Part shown: piece by piece, positions 7,726 to 16,766 of the stretch | How the letters are laid out: each line of letters opens with the position of its first letter | How positions within the stretch are numbered: position 1 is the first letter of the stretch | Origin: Synechococcus sp. RS9916 | GTDB taxonomy: Bacteria; Cyanobacteriota; Cyanobacteriia; PCC-6307; Cyanobiaceae | Direction: 5' to 3' | NCBI RefSeq assembly: GCF_000153825.1 | Contig: NZ_DS022299.1 | Location: 1,576,869 to 1,640,868, forward strand | DNA: 64,000 nt | The notes under the pieces: generated by a model | What the model saw: only the letters and a program-made list of their open reading frames with translations | Told to the model about the DNA's origin: nothing | Databases searched by the model: none | Position numbers and translations under genes: made by a program

Positions 7726-10017
7726 TCAAGAATGACCAAAGTCATAGCTGGCGGCGGGGAGCAACTGCCAGCCCCCCTGACCGTTGAGCTCGAGCACCAG
7801 ATCATGGAATGACTTGAGGGTGGGACGGTGCCCCACGCTGACCACAGCCATCTCCCGTTCCACCAGCAGCTCATAGAGGTGGCGCTCGGTGGCCACATCA
7901 AGAGCACTGGTGGCTTCATCAAGAACCACCACCTTGGGGGCGTTGAGAAGCAGGCGCGCAAAGGCCAGACGCTGCTGCTCACCAAGCGAGAGCAGGCGGG
8001 GCCAGTCCTGCTTCACATCAAACGACGGATAGCGATCCAGCAACGCTTCCAACTGCACTTCCTTCAGGACCGCCCTGAGGTGGTCGTCGCTGAAACGATC
8101 ACAGTCAAGGGGGTAACAAAGCTGCTCCCGCAACGACCCCAGGGTCATGTAAGGGCGCTGGGGAATGAACAACAATTCCCCAGAAGGAGGGGTGGAAACC
8201 TGACCGGTGGGGGAAGCCCAGAGGCCACTGATCACTCGCAGCAGCGATGTCTTGCCGCAGCCGGAGGGACCCACAACCAACATCTTCTGGCTTCCTGTAA
8301 TGCTGAAGTTGAGATCTTTGGCGAGAAGTCGCTCGGAGAAGGGGGTTTTCACCGCTGCACCCTTCAGCACAATTGAATTGGCCGGCGTGACCTCAGAGAA
8401 GAAATCCTTGTACTCCACAGGATCAATTTTAGAAATATTCGACTGAAATCCCTCCAAGCGACCCACCGACGCAGAAAAGCGAGCGAGATCTTCGATCTTA
8501 TAAACGATGAAAAACAGCGAATTTTCAACAAGGTTGTACGCAACATTGGCCTGGGAAAAACCGCCATAGTCCATCTTCCCAGAGAGGATCGGAGCGATCA
8601 GAATCAAATAAGGAATGAAATTACTGCCGTAGATACCAACCCTTTGCAGCATCTTCAACAGGGCTTCCCAGATGATCAGAAGATCAAAATTGCGAATAAC
8701 CGTTCGCAGCCTGCGACCAACCTCGCGAGACTCCTCAGGCTCACCCGAATAAAAAGCAATCGACTCCGAATTATTCCTGACATGGACGAGTCCATAGCGG
8801 AAATCCGCTTCATAGCGGAGCTGATCGGTGTTAATCGCAGCAAGCCGTCGTCCCGCGAAGACCATCACCGCCGAAATGGTTCCCGCATACAAGAAGAGGG
8901 CAAAAGCAAGCTCACCACTGATACTCCAAAGAATTGCGATGTTCAACGAGAACATCAACAGCGAATCAAAAATATCGAGGGTGAACTTCAGAGCTTCTTT
9001 CGTAAAGTCCTTCGTGTCATCCGCCATCCGCTGATCAGGGTTATCAACATCACCCCCTGATCCTTCGTTGGGATTGAGAACGTAATAAGCCCTGTCTTTG
9101 AAGTAGTCGGAGACCAAACTTTTAGTCAGCCAGTCGCGCCAGATCAAGCTGAGCTTCGCCGTAAGGTAGTACTGAAGCGTGCGAATTGGCAGCGCCGCCA
9201 TGAAGCAGATGCCATACACCCAAAGATTGCGATAGCTCAGCTCAGGATTGCGCTCAATCAGCGCATTCGTGAGATCGCGAGCAATGAAGGTAATACCAGC
9301 ATTGATACCATTGACCGACAACAGCATCAGGATGATCACACCCAGCAGAAGCCAGGGCAACCAACGGCGCTGACGCAAACGTGAGCGAAAGCCGATAAAA
9401 CAGCCGAGGCCTGATATGAACAACAGAAGGATTAATTGCCCCCAACAGAGCCAACTCAGGCCCAATTGATTCATCCACGGACTGAGTGTTCCGATCGGAA
9501 CGGTCCAGAACTGCTTCAGAGGGCCATTCACACCAGCAAACTGACTAGAGGCCAGAGCGGGAGCCAGCACACCCACCAAGGCCAACACCCCCGAGACAGC
9601 GAACTGAACGGTGAGCAACCAGCTGACAATCAGCGCTGGAAAACAAAGCCAGGCCTTGGTCTCAAAGCCACGCCGTAAGCGGTCCTGACAGATCAGGGAC
9701 ACCACCAGAGCAACGGGGTAAATCGCTAACGACAGCTGTCCCCACGACAGGATCGTGATGATCGGCAAGGACCAGATCGCTGCGATTGACCCCTGCACAC
9801 CCCCGAGATACTGAGCTGTGACTTGCGGCCAGATGGCCCCAAGGAGGGCCATCAAACCGGACAGCAGGCCAAGCACGGTGCCTGCGACACAGAAGAGGAG
9901 CGACAACAACAGCAGCGCAAACTGCCAGCCGTTGCTGTCGGTGTAAGGCAAGAAGTAGGGCTGGGAAAGGCGGCGCAGCCTCGTCAGCTGGGACCGAAAT
10001 GACTGCAGGGACGCCAT
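7726..10017 (-). CDS. ABC transporter, SbmA/BacA-type membrane domain fused to ATPase, extra N-terminal helices
   Basis: A 763-residue fused half-transporter. The C-terminal ATPase has Walker A GPSGCGKT, signature SLGEQQRLAFARLLL, Walker B VVVLDEATSALD and the H-loop SVGHR. The membrane part from about residue 220 matches the YddA/ABCD family (INAGITFIARDLTNAL, then YYLTAKLSLIWRDWLT). Before that lie roughly 200 extra residues with about four more hydrophobic spans. Relatives move peptides, cobalamin or acyl compounds; the substrate here is unknown. ATG 10017 follows a GAAGGTGAG-like ribosome site. hli follows in the same transcriptional direction. Confidence 0.85.
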   Translation of the reverse strand: MASLQSFRSQLTRLRRLSQPYFLPYTDSNGWQFALLLLSLLFCVAGTVLGLLSGLMALLGAIWPQVTAQYLGGVQGSIAAIWSLPIITILSWGQLSLAIYPVALVVSLICQDRLRRGFETKAWLCFPALIVSWLLTVQFAVSGVLALVGVLAPALASSQFAGVNGPLKQFWTVPIGTLSPWMNQLGLSWLCWGQLILLLFISGLGCFIGFRSRLRQRRWLPWLLLGVIILMLLSVNGINAGITFIARDLTNALIERNPELSYRNLWVYGICFMAALPIRTLQYYLTAKLSLIWRDWLTKSLVSDYFKDRAYYVLNPNEGSGGDVDNPDQRMADDTKDFTKEALKFTLDIFDSLLMFSLNIAILWSISGELAFALFLYAGTISAVMVFAGRRLAAINTDQLRYEADFRYGLVHVRNNSESIAFYSGEPEESREVGRRLRTVIRNFDLLIIWEALLKMLQRVGIYGSNFIPYLILIAPILSGKMDYGGFSQANVAYNLVENSLFFIVYKIEDLARFSASVGRLEGFQSNISKIDPVEYKDFFSEVTPANSIVLKGAAVKTPFSERLLAKDLNFSITGSQKMLVVGPSGCGKTSLLRVISGLWASPTGQVSTPPSGELLFIPQRPYMTLGSLREQLCYPLDCDRFSDDHLRAVLKEVQLEALLDRYPSFDVKQDWPRLLSLGEQQRLAFARLLLNAPKVVVLDEATSALDVATERHLYELLVEREMAVVSVGHRPTLKSFHDLVLELNGQGGWQLLPAASYDFGHS

Positions 10018-10069
10018 GAACTCACCTTCCTGATGACCATTGTGGCGACTGGTCGCAGCTGGCGTCTGA

Positions 10070-10411
10070 TCATCCCGGCGGCCAGTCGAGGGCCCGACCG
10101 CCAATCACATGCACATGCAGGTGAAACACGGTCTGCCCTGCCTCAGCGCCGCTGTTGATCACGGTGCGCCAAGCCTCCAAACCTTCCTGCTTCGCCACCT
10201 TCGCAGCCACCACCAACAGGTGACCCAGCAATGCTTCATCGGCTGGCTCCGCTTCCCGCAAGCTCTCGATCGGCTTGCGTGGAATCACCAACACATGCAC
10301 AGGAGCCTGGGGTGCCACATCCCGAAACGCCAGACAGTGGTCATCGCTGTAAACCTCATCACAGGGGATTTCCCCCCGCAGGATGCGACCAAAGATCGTG
10401 TCACCCGCCAT
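10070..10411 (-). CDS. hinT: HIT family purine nucleoside phosphoramidase (HinT-like)
   Basis: A 113-residue histidine-triad protein. It begins with FGRILRGEIPCDEVY and carries the active-site motif HLHVHVIGGR near residue 97, which hydrolyses AMP-lysine or AMP-amide phosphoramidates. The length and single-domain form fit the HinT branch. ATG 10411 is chosen because the upstream in-frame extension is Cys-rich, non-conserved and runs into the yifB control region. yifB diverges 81 bases away. Confidence 0.93.
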   Translation of the reverse strand: MAGDTIFGRILRGEIPCDEVYSDDHCLAFRDVAPQAPVHVLVIPRKPIESLREAEPADEALLGHLLVVAAKVAKQEGLEAWRTVINSGAEAGQTVFHLHVHVIGGRALDWPPG

Positions 10412-10492
10412 GGAGAAAGCCTGCTCGCGGCAGGGGTTGAAACAGGAGTTGAGACAGGCAGGGCATCGAGGGAATGCACCGACTGATTCGCA

Positions 10493-12064
10493 ATGCTGGC
10501 ACGTTGCCAAAGCGCCTCACTGCTCGGATTGGAGGCCTGCCCTGTCACCGTTGAAGTGGATCTCGCCCCAGGGCTACCAGGCCTGCAGCTGGTGGGATTG
10601 CCTGATGCAGCGATCCAGGAATCGCGGGAACGGGTTCGCGCAGCGTTGCGCAACAGCGGCTTTCGCGGTCCTCTGGTGCGCGTGGTGGTGAACCTTGCGC
10701 CAGCCGATCTGCGCAAGGAAGGCCCCGCCTTTGATCTCCCCATTGCCCTGGCGCTACTGGCGGCCAGTGGCCAACTCGATGCCCCACTGCTGAAAGGGCT
10801 GTGGTGCGCGGGGGAACTGGGACTCGACGGCAGCCTGCGGCCCTGCCGGGGAATCCTTGCAGTGGCCTGCCTGGCAGCGTCACACAGCGCCAAAGCGCTC
10901 GTTGTCCCCGAAGCGAACGCGGAAGAAGCCGCTCTGGTGCCGGACCTCTCCGTGCTTGCAGCGGACTCTCTGCAAGAGCTAGTGGCCAGTCTGCGTGACG
11001 CGCCGAAAGGTTTGAACCGGTGCTCCAAACGCCCACCGAAACACCCGAGGCAGACACACCAAGGCGAAGCCCCGTCCACCAACCCCGAACCAGCGACCGC
11101 CGAGATCAGCGCGATCCGCGGCCAACCCCTTGCCCAAACAGCGCTGGCCCTGGCCGCAGCGGGCGGACACCATCTGCTGATGGTCGGTCCACCCGGATGC
11201 GGCAAGACCTTGCTGGCCCGTCACCTTCCCGACCTGCTGCCGCCGCTGTCTCAGCAGGAAGCCCTCGACATCAGTCGGGTGCACTCGATTGCCGGAGTGC
11301 TGACGGCCGGCAATGGCCTGGTGCGCCAGCGCCCCTTCCGGGCACCCCATCACAGCTGTTCCATCGCAGCCTTGCTGGGGGGTGGAGCTCTCCCCCGACC
11401 GGGCGAACTGAGCCTTGCCCATGGCGGAGTGCTCTTTCTCGATGAACTGGCGGAGTTCCCCCGGCGAGTGCTGGATCAACTGCGCCAACCCCTGGAGGAA
11501 GGCGAGCTGTGGCTGAGTCGCTCCCGCCTGAAATGCAAATTCCCCTGCCGCATCACCCTGGTGGCTGCCGCCAATCCCTGCCCCTGCGGCTGGTTTGGCG
11601 ATCCCGATCACCCCTGCCGATGCTCCGCACTGCAACGCCAGCGCTACTGGTCACGCCTGTCAGGCCCTCTGCTGGATCGCCTCGATCTTCAGCTCCGCCT
11701 GGAGCGACTGAGCAGCAGCACGATGCGCTCCAGCCTCGAGACGCTGAACCACGACAGCGAAAGCACCATCACGGCAGACCAAATCGACAACGCCCGCAAG
11801 CGGATGGCCAAACGCAACCCTGACGGCTGCCTCAATGCAGCGTTAAGCGGCCCCCAACTCGGACTCCATGCCGGCTTGAACCCCCAACTCCTGGATCGAT
11901 GGGAGCAAGCTGTGAATCAGCGCAAACTGAGTGCTCGCAGCGGCATCCGCGTGCTTCGCGTGGCACGGAGCCTGGCCGACCTGGCCGACCAGCCACGCAT
12001 CGGCAACGATCATCTCGCCCAGGCCCTCTGCTTCCGCAGCTTTGACCTGGGCATCACGGATTAG
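10493..12064 (+). CDS. yifB: YifB/ComM family Mg-chelatase-like AAA+ ATPase
   Basis: A 523-residue protein of the YifB/ComM family. The N-terminal Lon-like domain (to about residue 165) precedes an AAA+ core with Walker A VGPPGCGKT, a Walker B ending LFLDEL, and a C-terminal four-cysteine cluster (NPCPCGWFGDPDHPCRCS) typical of the family. In transformable bacteria ComM is a helicase that drives branch migration during DNA uptake; many other species also keep it. The start codon ATG is followed by LARCQSASL, the usual opening. Confidence 0.93.
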   Translation: MLARCQSASLLGLEACPVTVEVDLAPGLPGLQLVGLPDAAIQESRERVRAALRNSGFRGPLVRVVVNLAPADLRKEGPAFDLPIALALLAASGQLDAPLLKGLWCAGELGLDGSLRPCRGILAVACLAASHSAKALVVPEANAEEAALVPDLSVLAADSLQELVASLRDAPKGLNRCSKRPPKHPRQTHQGEAPSTNPEPATAEISAIRGQPLAQTALALAAAGGHHLLMVGPPGCGKTLLARHLPDLLPPLSQQEALDISRVHSIAGVLTAGNGLVRQRPFRAPHHSCSIAALLGGGALPRPGELSLAHGGVLFLDELAEFPRRVLDQLRQPLEEGELWLSRSRLKCKFPCRITLVAAANPCPCGWFGDPDHPCRCSALQRQRYWSRLSGPLLDRLDLQLRLERLSSSTMRSSLETLNHDSESTITADQIDNARKRMAKRNPDGCLNAALSGPQLGLHAGLNPQLLDRWEQAVNQRKLSARSGIRVLRVARSLADLADQPRIGNDHLAQALCFRSFDLGITD

Positions 12065-12092
12065 AACGGATCAACCGCAGTCGATCACACGG

Positions 12093-12290
12093 TCAACGCG
12101 AATGACCCGGCGTGTCGTGGAACGGTTGCACGCCAATCGGTGGTGGCAGGTGCATTTTCTCTTCGCGTGGATTGCCGAAGGCATGAGACATCGTCTCTCC
12201 AAACCACTGACGGATATCCCTGAGCTTCTGACCCATAGCAAACTCCCGATGTGTCTCATCCAGTCTGGATTGAGACAGAGCGGGAGCCAA
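12093..12290 (-). CDS. Small conserved-looking protein of unknown function
   Basis: A 65-residue frame on the minus strand, starting with TTG; an ATG at 12236 preceded by GGGAG would give 47 residues. The C-terminal part (MSHAFGNP, LPPPIGVQPF) reads as ordinary coding sequence and resembles short proteins I associate with picocyanobacteria, but no family can be named. No signal peptide or membrane span is seen. It lies downstream of rpsU, separated by a hairpin, and converges on yifB. Confidence 0.55.
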   Translation of the reverse strand: MAPALSQSRLDETHREFAMGQKLRDIRQWFGETMSHAFGNPREEKMHLPPPIGVQPFHDTPGHSR

Positions 12291-12302
12291 CAGGTGGAAC
12301 TA

Positions 12303-12319
12303 CCGGTTTTTCAAACCGG
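12303..12319 (-). terminator. Hairpin just after rpsU
   Basis: CCGGTTT and AAACCGG form a perfect 7-bp stem with a 3-base loop, 13 bases beyond the rpsU stop codon on the minus strand. No T-tract follows, so it may be a weak terminator, or a stabiliser separating rpsU from the next small gene. Confidence 0.45.
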
Positions 12320-12332
12320 AATGAGCGCTTGA

Positions 12333-12503
12333 TCAGCGACGACGACGACGCTGCTGAGCCTTGCGCTTGTACTTCTCGATGGGGGTCTCGTGATGACGCA
12401 AACGCTTGAGGTCGGCAAAGATTCCTGCCTTAGACACCTGACGCTTGAAGCGACGCAGCGCTGATTCGATGCCTTCGTTTTCTCCGACCGTGACCTGAGT
12501 CAT
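12333..12503 (-). CDS. rpsU: 30S ribosomal protein S21
   Basis: A 56-residue protein read on the minus strand: it starts [20 protein letters not shown] and ends in a run of arginines after KYKRKAQQ. The spacing of the central [21 protein letters not shown] segment matches bacterial S21, a small-subunit protein near the mRNA exit/anti-SD region that aids initiation. The length is normal for cyanobacteria. Confidence 0.96.
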   Translation of the reverse strand: MTQVTVGENEGIESALRRFKRQVSKAGIFADLKRLRHHETPIEKYKRKAQQRRRRR

Positions 12504-12550
12504 GCAACAAGCGTGGTTTCCAGCCCGTCAATGTAGCAACCAGCCTTCAC

Positions 12551-13198
12551 TCAAGGCTCTAAAGCAGCGGGGGAGGCTGCCTCGGGCTTGGTGTCATCCG
12601 CTGAAGGGTCAGTGTCGGACTGTGCTGGCTCGGCGGGCTCAGGCTCGCTGCCGGGCCACACTTCCCGGAACACATAGAGATGACCAAGAGCACGATCGCC
12701 GTAGTGGCGGCGCATCAACTTCCAACCCGGCTCCAGTTCCAGCTTGAGGAAACCAGCCCCGGCACCTCCTGCCCGCGCCACCACGTGGGTGCTGGCAGAC
12801 GTTCTGGACGGAACGGCAATCAGCTCCACGTCCTGATTGGTCTTCACCACCGCAAGGCGATAGCGCGTTCCGAAATCGTCACCCCCGATGCGGAGGGAAT
12901 AGCCATTACCGTCGATGTAGCGGTTGCAGATCCCCGTGAAGTCAAAGGTGGCCAGCAGGGGGTCCACCACCGCTGGAGCACTGCCGGAGACCGCAAAGCA
13001 AGGGCGCTTGCTCGTGCGTTGCTCATAGATATTCAGCTGCGATGACTCGCCTTGCCCGATCGGGGCAGCCACCAGGACGAAATTGGTCTCTTCAACGGGA
13101 ACAGCCGTGAACAGCGACCCTTGGGCTGACGCCGATGGCCCCACCAGCGTGGCCCCGGCCACAGCGAAGGCCAGGGTGATCGGAAGGGAGCGCACCAT
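12551..13198 (-). CDS. Exported DUF3747-like protein
   Basis: A 215-residue protein with a signal peptide (MVRSLPITLAFAVAGATL, cleavage after ASA near residue 25). The mature domain, about residues 30-175, contains FVLVAAPIGQG, RPCFAVSG, FTGICNRYIDGNGYSLR and VFREVWPG, features of the cyanobacterial DUF3747 family. Two cysteines (CFAV and GICN) could form a disulfide. The C-terminal 40 residues are Glu/Pro/Asp rich and probably disordered. The function is unknown. Confidence 0.8.
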   Translation of the reverse strand: MVRSLPITLAFAVAGATLVGPSASAQGSLFTAVPVEETNFVLVAAPIGQGESSQLNIYEQRTSKRPCFAVSGSAPAVVDPLLATFDFTGICNRYIDGNGYSLRIGGDDFGTRYRLAVVKTNQDVELIAVPSRTSASTHVVARAGGAGAGFLKLELEPGWKLMRRHYGDRALGHLYVFREVWPGSEPEPAEPAQSDTDPSADDTKPEAASPAALEP

Positions 13199-13256
13199 CG
13201 AGACGGAAGTGGGTTGGGCGGATCGTAAAAGTGACGACGCTCCCAGTCATGGGGGC

Positions 13257-13454
13257 TCAGGCCGGTTTATTGAGTCGAATCGCGACAAGAAGTGACCCAA
13301 CCGTGGCTGGAGCCGTGAGCCCCAGGATCCAGCGGGTGGGTGTCACACCCAGGTCTGGATCGCCGTAAGCCAGCTCAAACACGGAGCCTGTTGCAGCAAT
13401 ACCAAGCACGCAAGCGAGGGCCAGAAACAATCCGGCCAGGGGTTTCATCGGCAT
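13257..13454 (-). CDS. Small two-span membrane protein
   Basis: A 65-residue protein with two hydrophobic segments (GLFLALACVLGIAATGSVFEL and ILGLTAPATVGSLLVAIRL) joined by a short loop containing GDPDLGVTPTRW. Two ATG codons, at 13454 and 13448, are possible starts. It sits 20 bases upstream of the def stop region, reading away from it. No family is recognised. Composition and codon use match the surrounding core genes. Confidence 0.65.
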   Translation of the reverse strand: MPMKPLAGLFLALACVLGIAATGSVFELAYGDPDLGVTPTRWILGLTAPATVGSLLVAIRLNKPA

Positions 13455-13474
13455 GGGGAGAGGGCTCTGAAGCG

Positions 13475-14080
13475 TCAGACGAGGGAACGAACGTCAGCGG
13501 CCTGAAAGCCGTGGTCCTTGAGTTCCTTGTTCAAGCCACCGGAGTCGGTGACGCGATCAACAAACAGCACCCCTTTGAGGTGATCCATTTCGTGCTGGAT
13601 GCAGCGGGCCATCAATCCATCGGCCTTCATCGTTTTCGGACGGCCCATCTCGTCGCGGTAGCTCAGCTGAATGGCCGTGGGCCGCACCACATCGAGATAA
13701 ACCCCTGGGATGCTCAGACACCCTTCTTCGTAGGTGTCGACGGTGGCACTGGCGGTGGTGATCTCGGGATTGATCAGAACCAGCGGCGGAGAGGAGGGCG
13801 TTTCAAGATCAAGATCGATCACCAGCAGCTGCTTGTGCACACCGACCTGAGGAGCCGCCAGCCCGATGCCCTTCGCGGTGTACATGCTGCGCAACATGTC
13901 ACGGGCTAACTCCCGCACCGACTCATCCACCTTGCTGATGCGCCTCGCTTCCTGCCGCAACACCTCATCCCCCAATTTGTGGATGTCCAGAGGCGACACA
14001 TCGAGGGCCTCTTTAGCGACCGCAACGGATGAGCTGCTCCGTTCAGCGGACCGTGCCAATTGAGCGAAGCTGCGGGCCAA
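13475..14080 (-). CDS. def: Peptide deformylase
   Basis: A 201-residue deformylase that removes the formyl group from nascent chains. All three active-site motifs are present: GIGLAAPQVG (residues 71-80), EEGCLS with metal ligand Cys121, and HEMDH with His163 and His167. The start is a TTG at 14080 (then ARSFAQLARSAERSSSS), preceded by AGAAGAGG; no ATG gives the conserved N-terminus. It is divergent from the S9 peptidase gene. The length fits cyanobacterial PDF. Confidence 0.95.
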   Translation of the reverse strand: MARSFAQLARSAERSSSSVAVAKEALDVSPLDIHKLGDEVLRQEARRISKVDESVRELARDMLRSMYTAKGIGLAAPQVGVHKQLLVIDLDLETPSSPPLVLINPEITTASATVDTYEEGCLSIPGVYLDVVRPTAIQLSYRDEMGRPKTMKADGLMARCIQHEMDHLKGVLFVDRVTDSGGLNKELKDHGFQAADVRSLV

Positions 14081-14169
14081 GATCCTCTTCTCACAATGAC
14101 GTCGTGAACGCCACTCTAGGCAGAGCCTGCGGCCGCCAGGCCTGACCCTCGCCACTGTGCTGCTCCTCT

Positions 14170-16119
14170 GTGTCTGCTGCTGTGTCCAACTCCCCTGCTT
14201 CCCACTCGTCCCTGCCGCTGCCAGCCGATGTGGCCCTCGGCCGAAGTCCGGTGCTGCGGGATCCACAACTGGTGGGGCAATGGGTGCTTTGGCTGGAACA
14301 GCGCCCTCAGGAGCGGGGACGGACCACCGCACTGATCCGTCCCTGGCAGGTCACAGAGCGCAACCCCCAGGAACTCACTCCTGCGCCCTGCAACCTGCGC
14401 AGTCGCGTGCACGACTACGGCGGCGGCGTTTTGGCCTGCCATGCCGATGGAGACCAGCTGCTGCTGGTGTGGATCGACGATGGCGATGGCTGCCTATGGG
14501 CTCAGAACTGGACAGGTCTGGAGCAGTGCGGTGAGAACGCGGCGGCGCTGGAGGCGGTTGCGCCCCCTCGCCGGCTGACTATCCCAGGGGCGGTCCTGGG
14601 GGATGGCCTGATCGATCCACAGCGTCAACGCTGGCTGGGGGTGATGGAGGCGGAAGGCCGCGACTGGCTGGTGAGCGTGAACCTCCAGCAGGACGATCAA
14701 AGCCCCACGGTGCTGCATGCCCCCCGGGATTTCGGCGGTTACATGGCCCTCAGCCCCGACGGCCAACACTTGGCCTGGGTGGAATGGGAACAACCCTGGA
14801 TGCCGTGGGATGCCAGCAGCCTCTGGGTGGCCTCACTGGATGACGCGGGGATGCCTGAACGGCCAACCCTGGTGGCGGGCTGCGACCCATCCAGCCCGCA
14901 ACGGCTGTCGGTGTTCCAGCCCCAATGGCTGCCCGATGGACGCCTGATGGTCGCTGAGGACCGCAGTGGCTGGTGGAATTTGATGGTGAGCCCGATCAAA
15001 GCCACCCCCAGCGCAACCGCGTGGCAACGGCCCTGGCCCATGCAGGCGGAAACGGCCATGCCCCAATGGATTTACGGCATGAGCACCACAGCCTGGAGTG
15101 GAGAGCAGATCGTGGCCGCCATCTGCGATCAAGGCCAGTGGCAACTGAAATGCCTGACCGACGACGGCAGCGTTCATGCCGTGGAGCAACCCTTCAACGA
15201 CCTGGCCGGCCTCCGAGCTGCCGATGGACGCGCCGTTGCGATCGCCAGCAACGCCAGCACCGGGATGGGCCTGCTGGAGCTCGATCTATCAACTGGCCAC
15301 TGGACCCACTCTCCCGCCACTGAAGCCGTGCTGGCCAAGGAGCAGATCAGCCATGCGGAAGCCCTGTGGTTTGCAGGCAGCGGCGGGCAGCGCACCCACG
15401 CCTGGTACTACCCACCCCTCGGCGGAGGCCAAGGCCCCGCCCCCCTGTTGGTGAAGGGCCACAGCGGACCGACCGCGATGGCGCGCACGGGCCTGAATCT
15501 CGGGATTCAGTTCTGGACCTCGCGCGGATGGGGAGTCGTCGACGTGAACTACGGCGGCTCCACCGGGTTCGGGCGGGCCTATCGCGATCGCCTGCAGTCC
15601 GGTTGGGGCGTGGTGGATGTGGAGGATTGCGCCGCCGCGGCCAAAGCCCTGATCGCCAGTGACCGGGCCCATCCCGATCAGATCGCCATGGAGGGAGGCA
15701 GCGCCGGCGGTTTCACCACCCTGGCGTGCCTCTGCTTCACCGATGTCTTCCGGGCCGGCGCCTGCCGCTATGCCGTCAGCGACCTCACCGCCATGGCCTG
15801 CGACACCCACCGCTTCGAAGCCCGCTATCTCGATGGGTTGGTGGGCGACTGGCCCCAGGAACGCGCGACCTACGAACAGCGCTCACCGCTGCACCATGCC
15901 GACCAGATTCGCTGCCCGGTGATCTTCTTCCAGGGCCTCAAGGATCAGGTGGTGCCGCCGGAACAAACCGAGCGCATGGCCGCAGCACTACGGGAGAACG
16001 ACCTACCTGTGGAGGTGCTCAACTTCCCCGAGGAGGGCCATGGCTTCCGCGACAGCGCCGTGCAGGTTGCCGTGCTCGAAGCCACCGAAGCCTTCTTCCG
16101 CCGTCACTTGGGACTCTGA
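14170..16119 (+). CDS. S9 family prolyl-oligopeptidase-type serine peptidase
   Basis: A 649-residue soluble enzyme. The N-terminal two-thirds form a predicted beta-propeller with repeated W-x-x-D-G and LSPDGQHLAWVEW-type blades. The C-terminal alpha/beta-hydrolase domain has the nucleophile in GGSAGG (about residue 515), the acid in GLKDQVVPP and the base in EEGHGF. Relatives are dipeptidyl or acylaminoacyl peptidases. The start is a GTG at 14170; the first 20 residues are Ser rich and could begin a little later. The 3' end overlaps the convergent aldolase gene by 16 bases. Confidence 0.92.
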   Translation: MSAAVSNSPASHSSLPLPADVALGRSPVLRDPQLVGQWVLWLEQRPQERGRTTALIRPWQVTERNPQELTPAPCNLRSRVHDYGGGVLACHADGDQLLLVWIDDGDGCLWAQNWTGLEQCGENAAALEAVAPPRRLTIPGAVLGDGLIDPQRQRWLGVMEAEGRDWLVSVNLQQDDQSPTVLHAPRDFGGYMALSPDGQHLAWVEWEQPWMPWDASSLWVASLDDAGMPERPTLVAGCDPSSPQRLSVFQPQWLPDGRLMVAEDRSGWWNLMVSPIKATPSATAWQRPWPMQAETAMPQWIYGMSTTAWSGEQIVAAICDQGQWQLKCLTDDGSVHAVEQPFNDLAGLRAADGRAVAIASNASTGMGLLELDLSTGHWTHSPATEAVLAKEQISHAEALWFAGSGGQRTHAWYYPPLGGGQGPAPLLVKGHSGPTAMARTGLNLGIQFWTSRGWGVVDVNYGGSTGFGRAYRDRLQSGWGVVDVEDCAAAAKALIASDRAHPDQIAMEGGSAGGFTTLACLCFTDVFRAGACRYAVSDLTAMACDTHRFEARYLDGLVGDWPQERATYEQRSPLHHADQIRCPVIFFQGLKDQVVPPEQTERMAAALRENDLPVEVLNFPEEGHGFRDSAVQVAVLEATEAFFRRHLGL

Positions 16120-16766
16120 TCGGGCTGGCCGTAGTGGAGACCGCGGAATTGGGCATGCACCGCCTGCATCTGCCCATCGGACAGGAGCGGTGGTTCTCCC
16201 AGCTGCAAGGCCTGGAGATACATCCGAGCCAGCGTCTCCACCTCCACGGCGATCCCCAGGGCCTGATCCAGGTTGTCGCCGGCAGTCACAAGGCCATGCC
16301 GTGCCAACAGGCAGGCCTTGCGATCCACCAGTGCCTCCACCGTGAAGCGCGAGAGTTCCTCGGTGCCGAAGGTGGCATAGGGGGCACAGCGGATGTCATC
16401 GCCCCCGGCCACCGCCGTCATGTAGTGGAACGGGGGAATGCCCTTGTCGTGGCAGGCCAGGGCCGTGCCGTGGATGGGATGGCAATGCAGCACCGCCTGC
16501 AGCTCAGGGCGAGCAGCCAGCACATCAGCGTGCAGACGCCATTCCGACGAGGGGCGCCGGGCACCCTCCTGCAGGCGCCTTCCCTGCCAATCGATGGCCA
16601 CCAGGTCAGTGGGTTCCATCAGCTCATAGGCCAGCGAACTGGGGGTGATGAGCAATCCCCCGGGGATCCGTGCCGAGAGGTTGCCAGACGTGCCCTGATT
16701 GAGCCCCGACCCGTTCATACGCCGGGCCACAGCCACCAGTTGTTCGCGCAGATCCAGCTCAGTCAT
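16104..16766 (-). CDS. Class II aldolase (fuculose-1-phosphate aldolase-like; candidate Ald2)
   Basis: A 220-residue zinc aldolase of the FucA/AraD superfamily. The expected site is complete: the phosphate loop around GTSGNLSAR, catalytic Glu75 (SSEWRLH), zinc ligands His94 and His96 (HCHPIH) and His157 (ARHGLV). It overlaps mtnA by 8 bases, starting at ATG 16766. In the DHAP shunt, MtnA and such an aldolase (Ald2) split 5-deoxy- or methylthio-ribulose-1-phosphate into DHAP and an aldehyde. A fuculose-phosphate aldolase or methylthioribulose-phosphate dehydratase (MtnB) is the alternative. Confidence 0.85.
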   Translation of the reverse strand: MTELDLREQLVAVARRMNGSGLNQGTSGNLSARIPGGLLITPSSLAYELMEPTDLVAIDWQGRRLQEGARRPSSEWRLHADVLAARPELQAVLHCHPIHGTALACHDKGIPPFHYMTAVAGGDDIRCAPYATFGTEELSRFTVEALVDRKACLLARHGLVTAGDNLDQALGIAVEVETLARMYLQALQLGEPPLLSDGQMQAVHAQFRGLHYGQPDQSPK

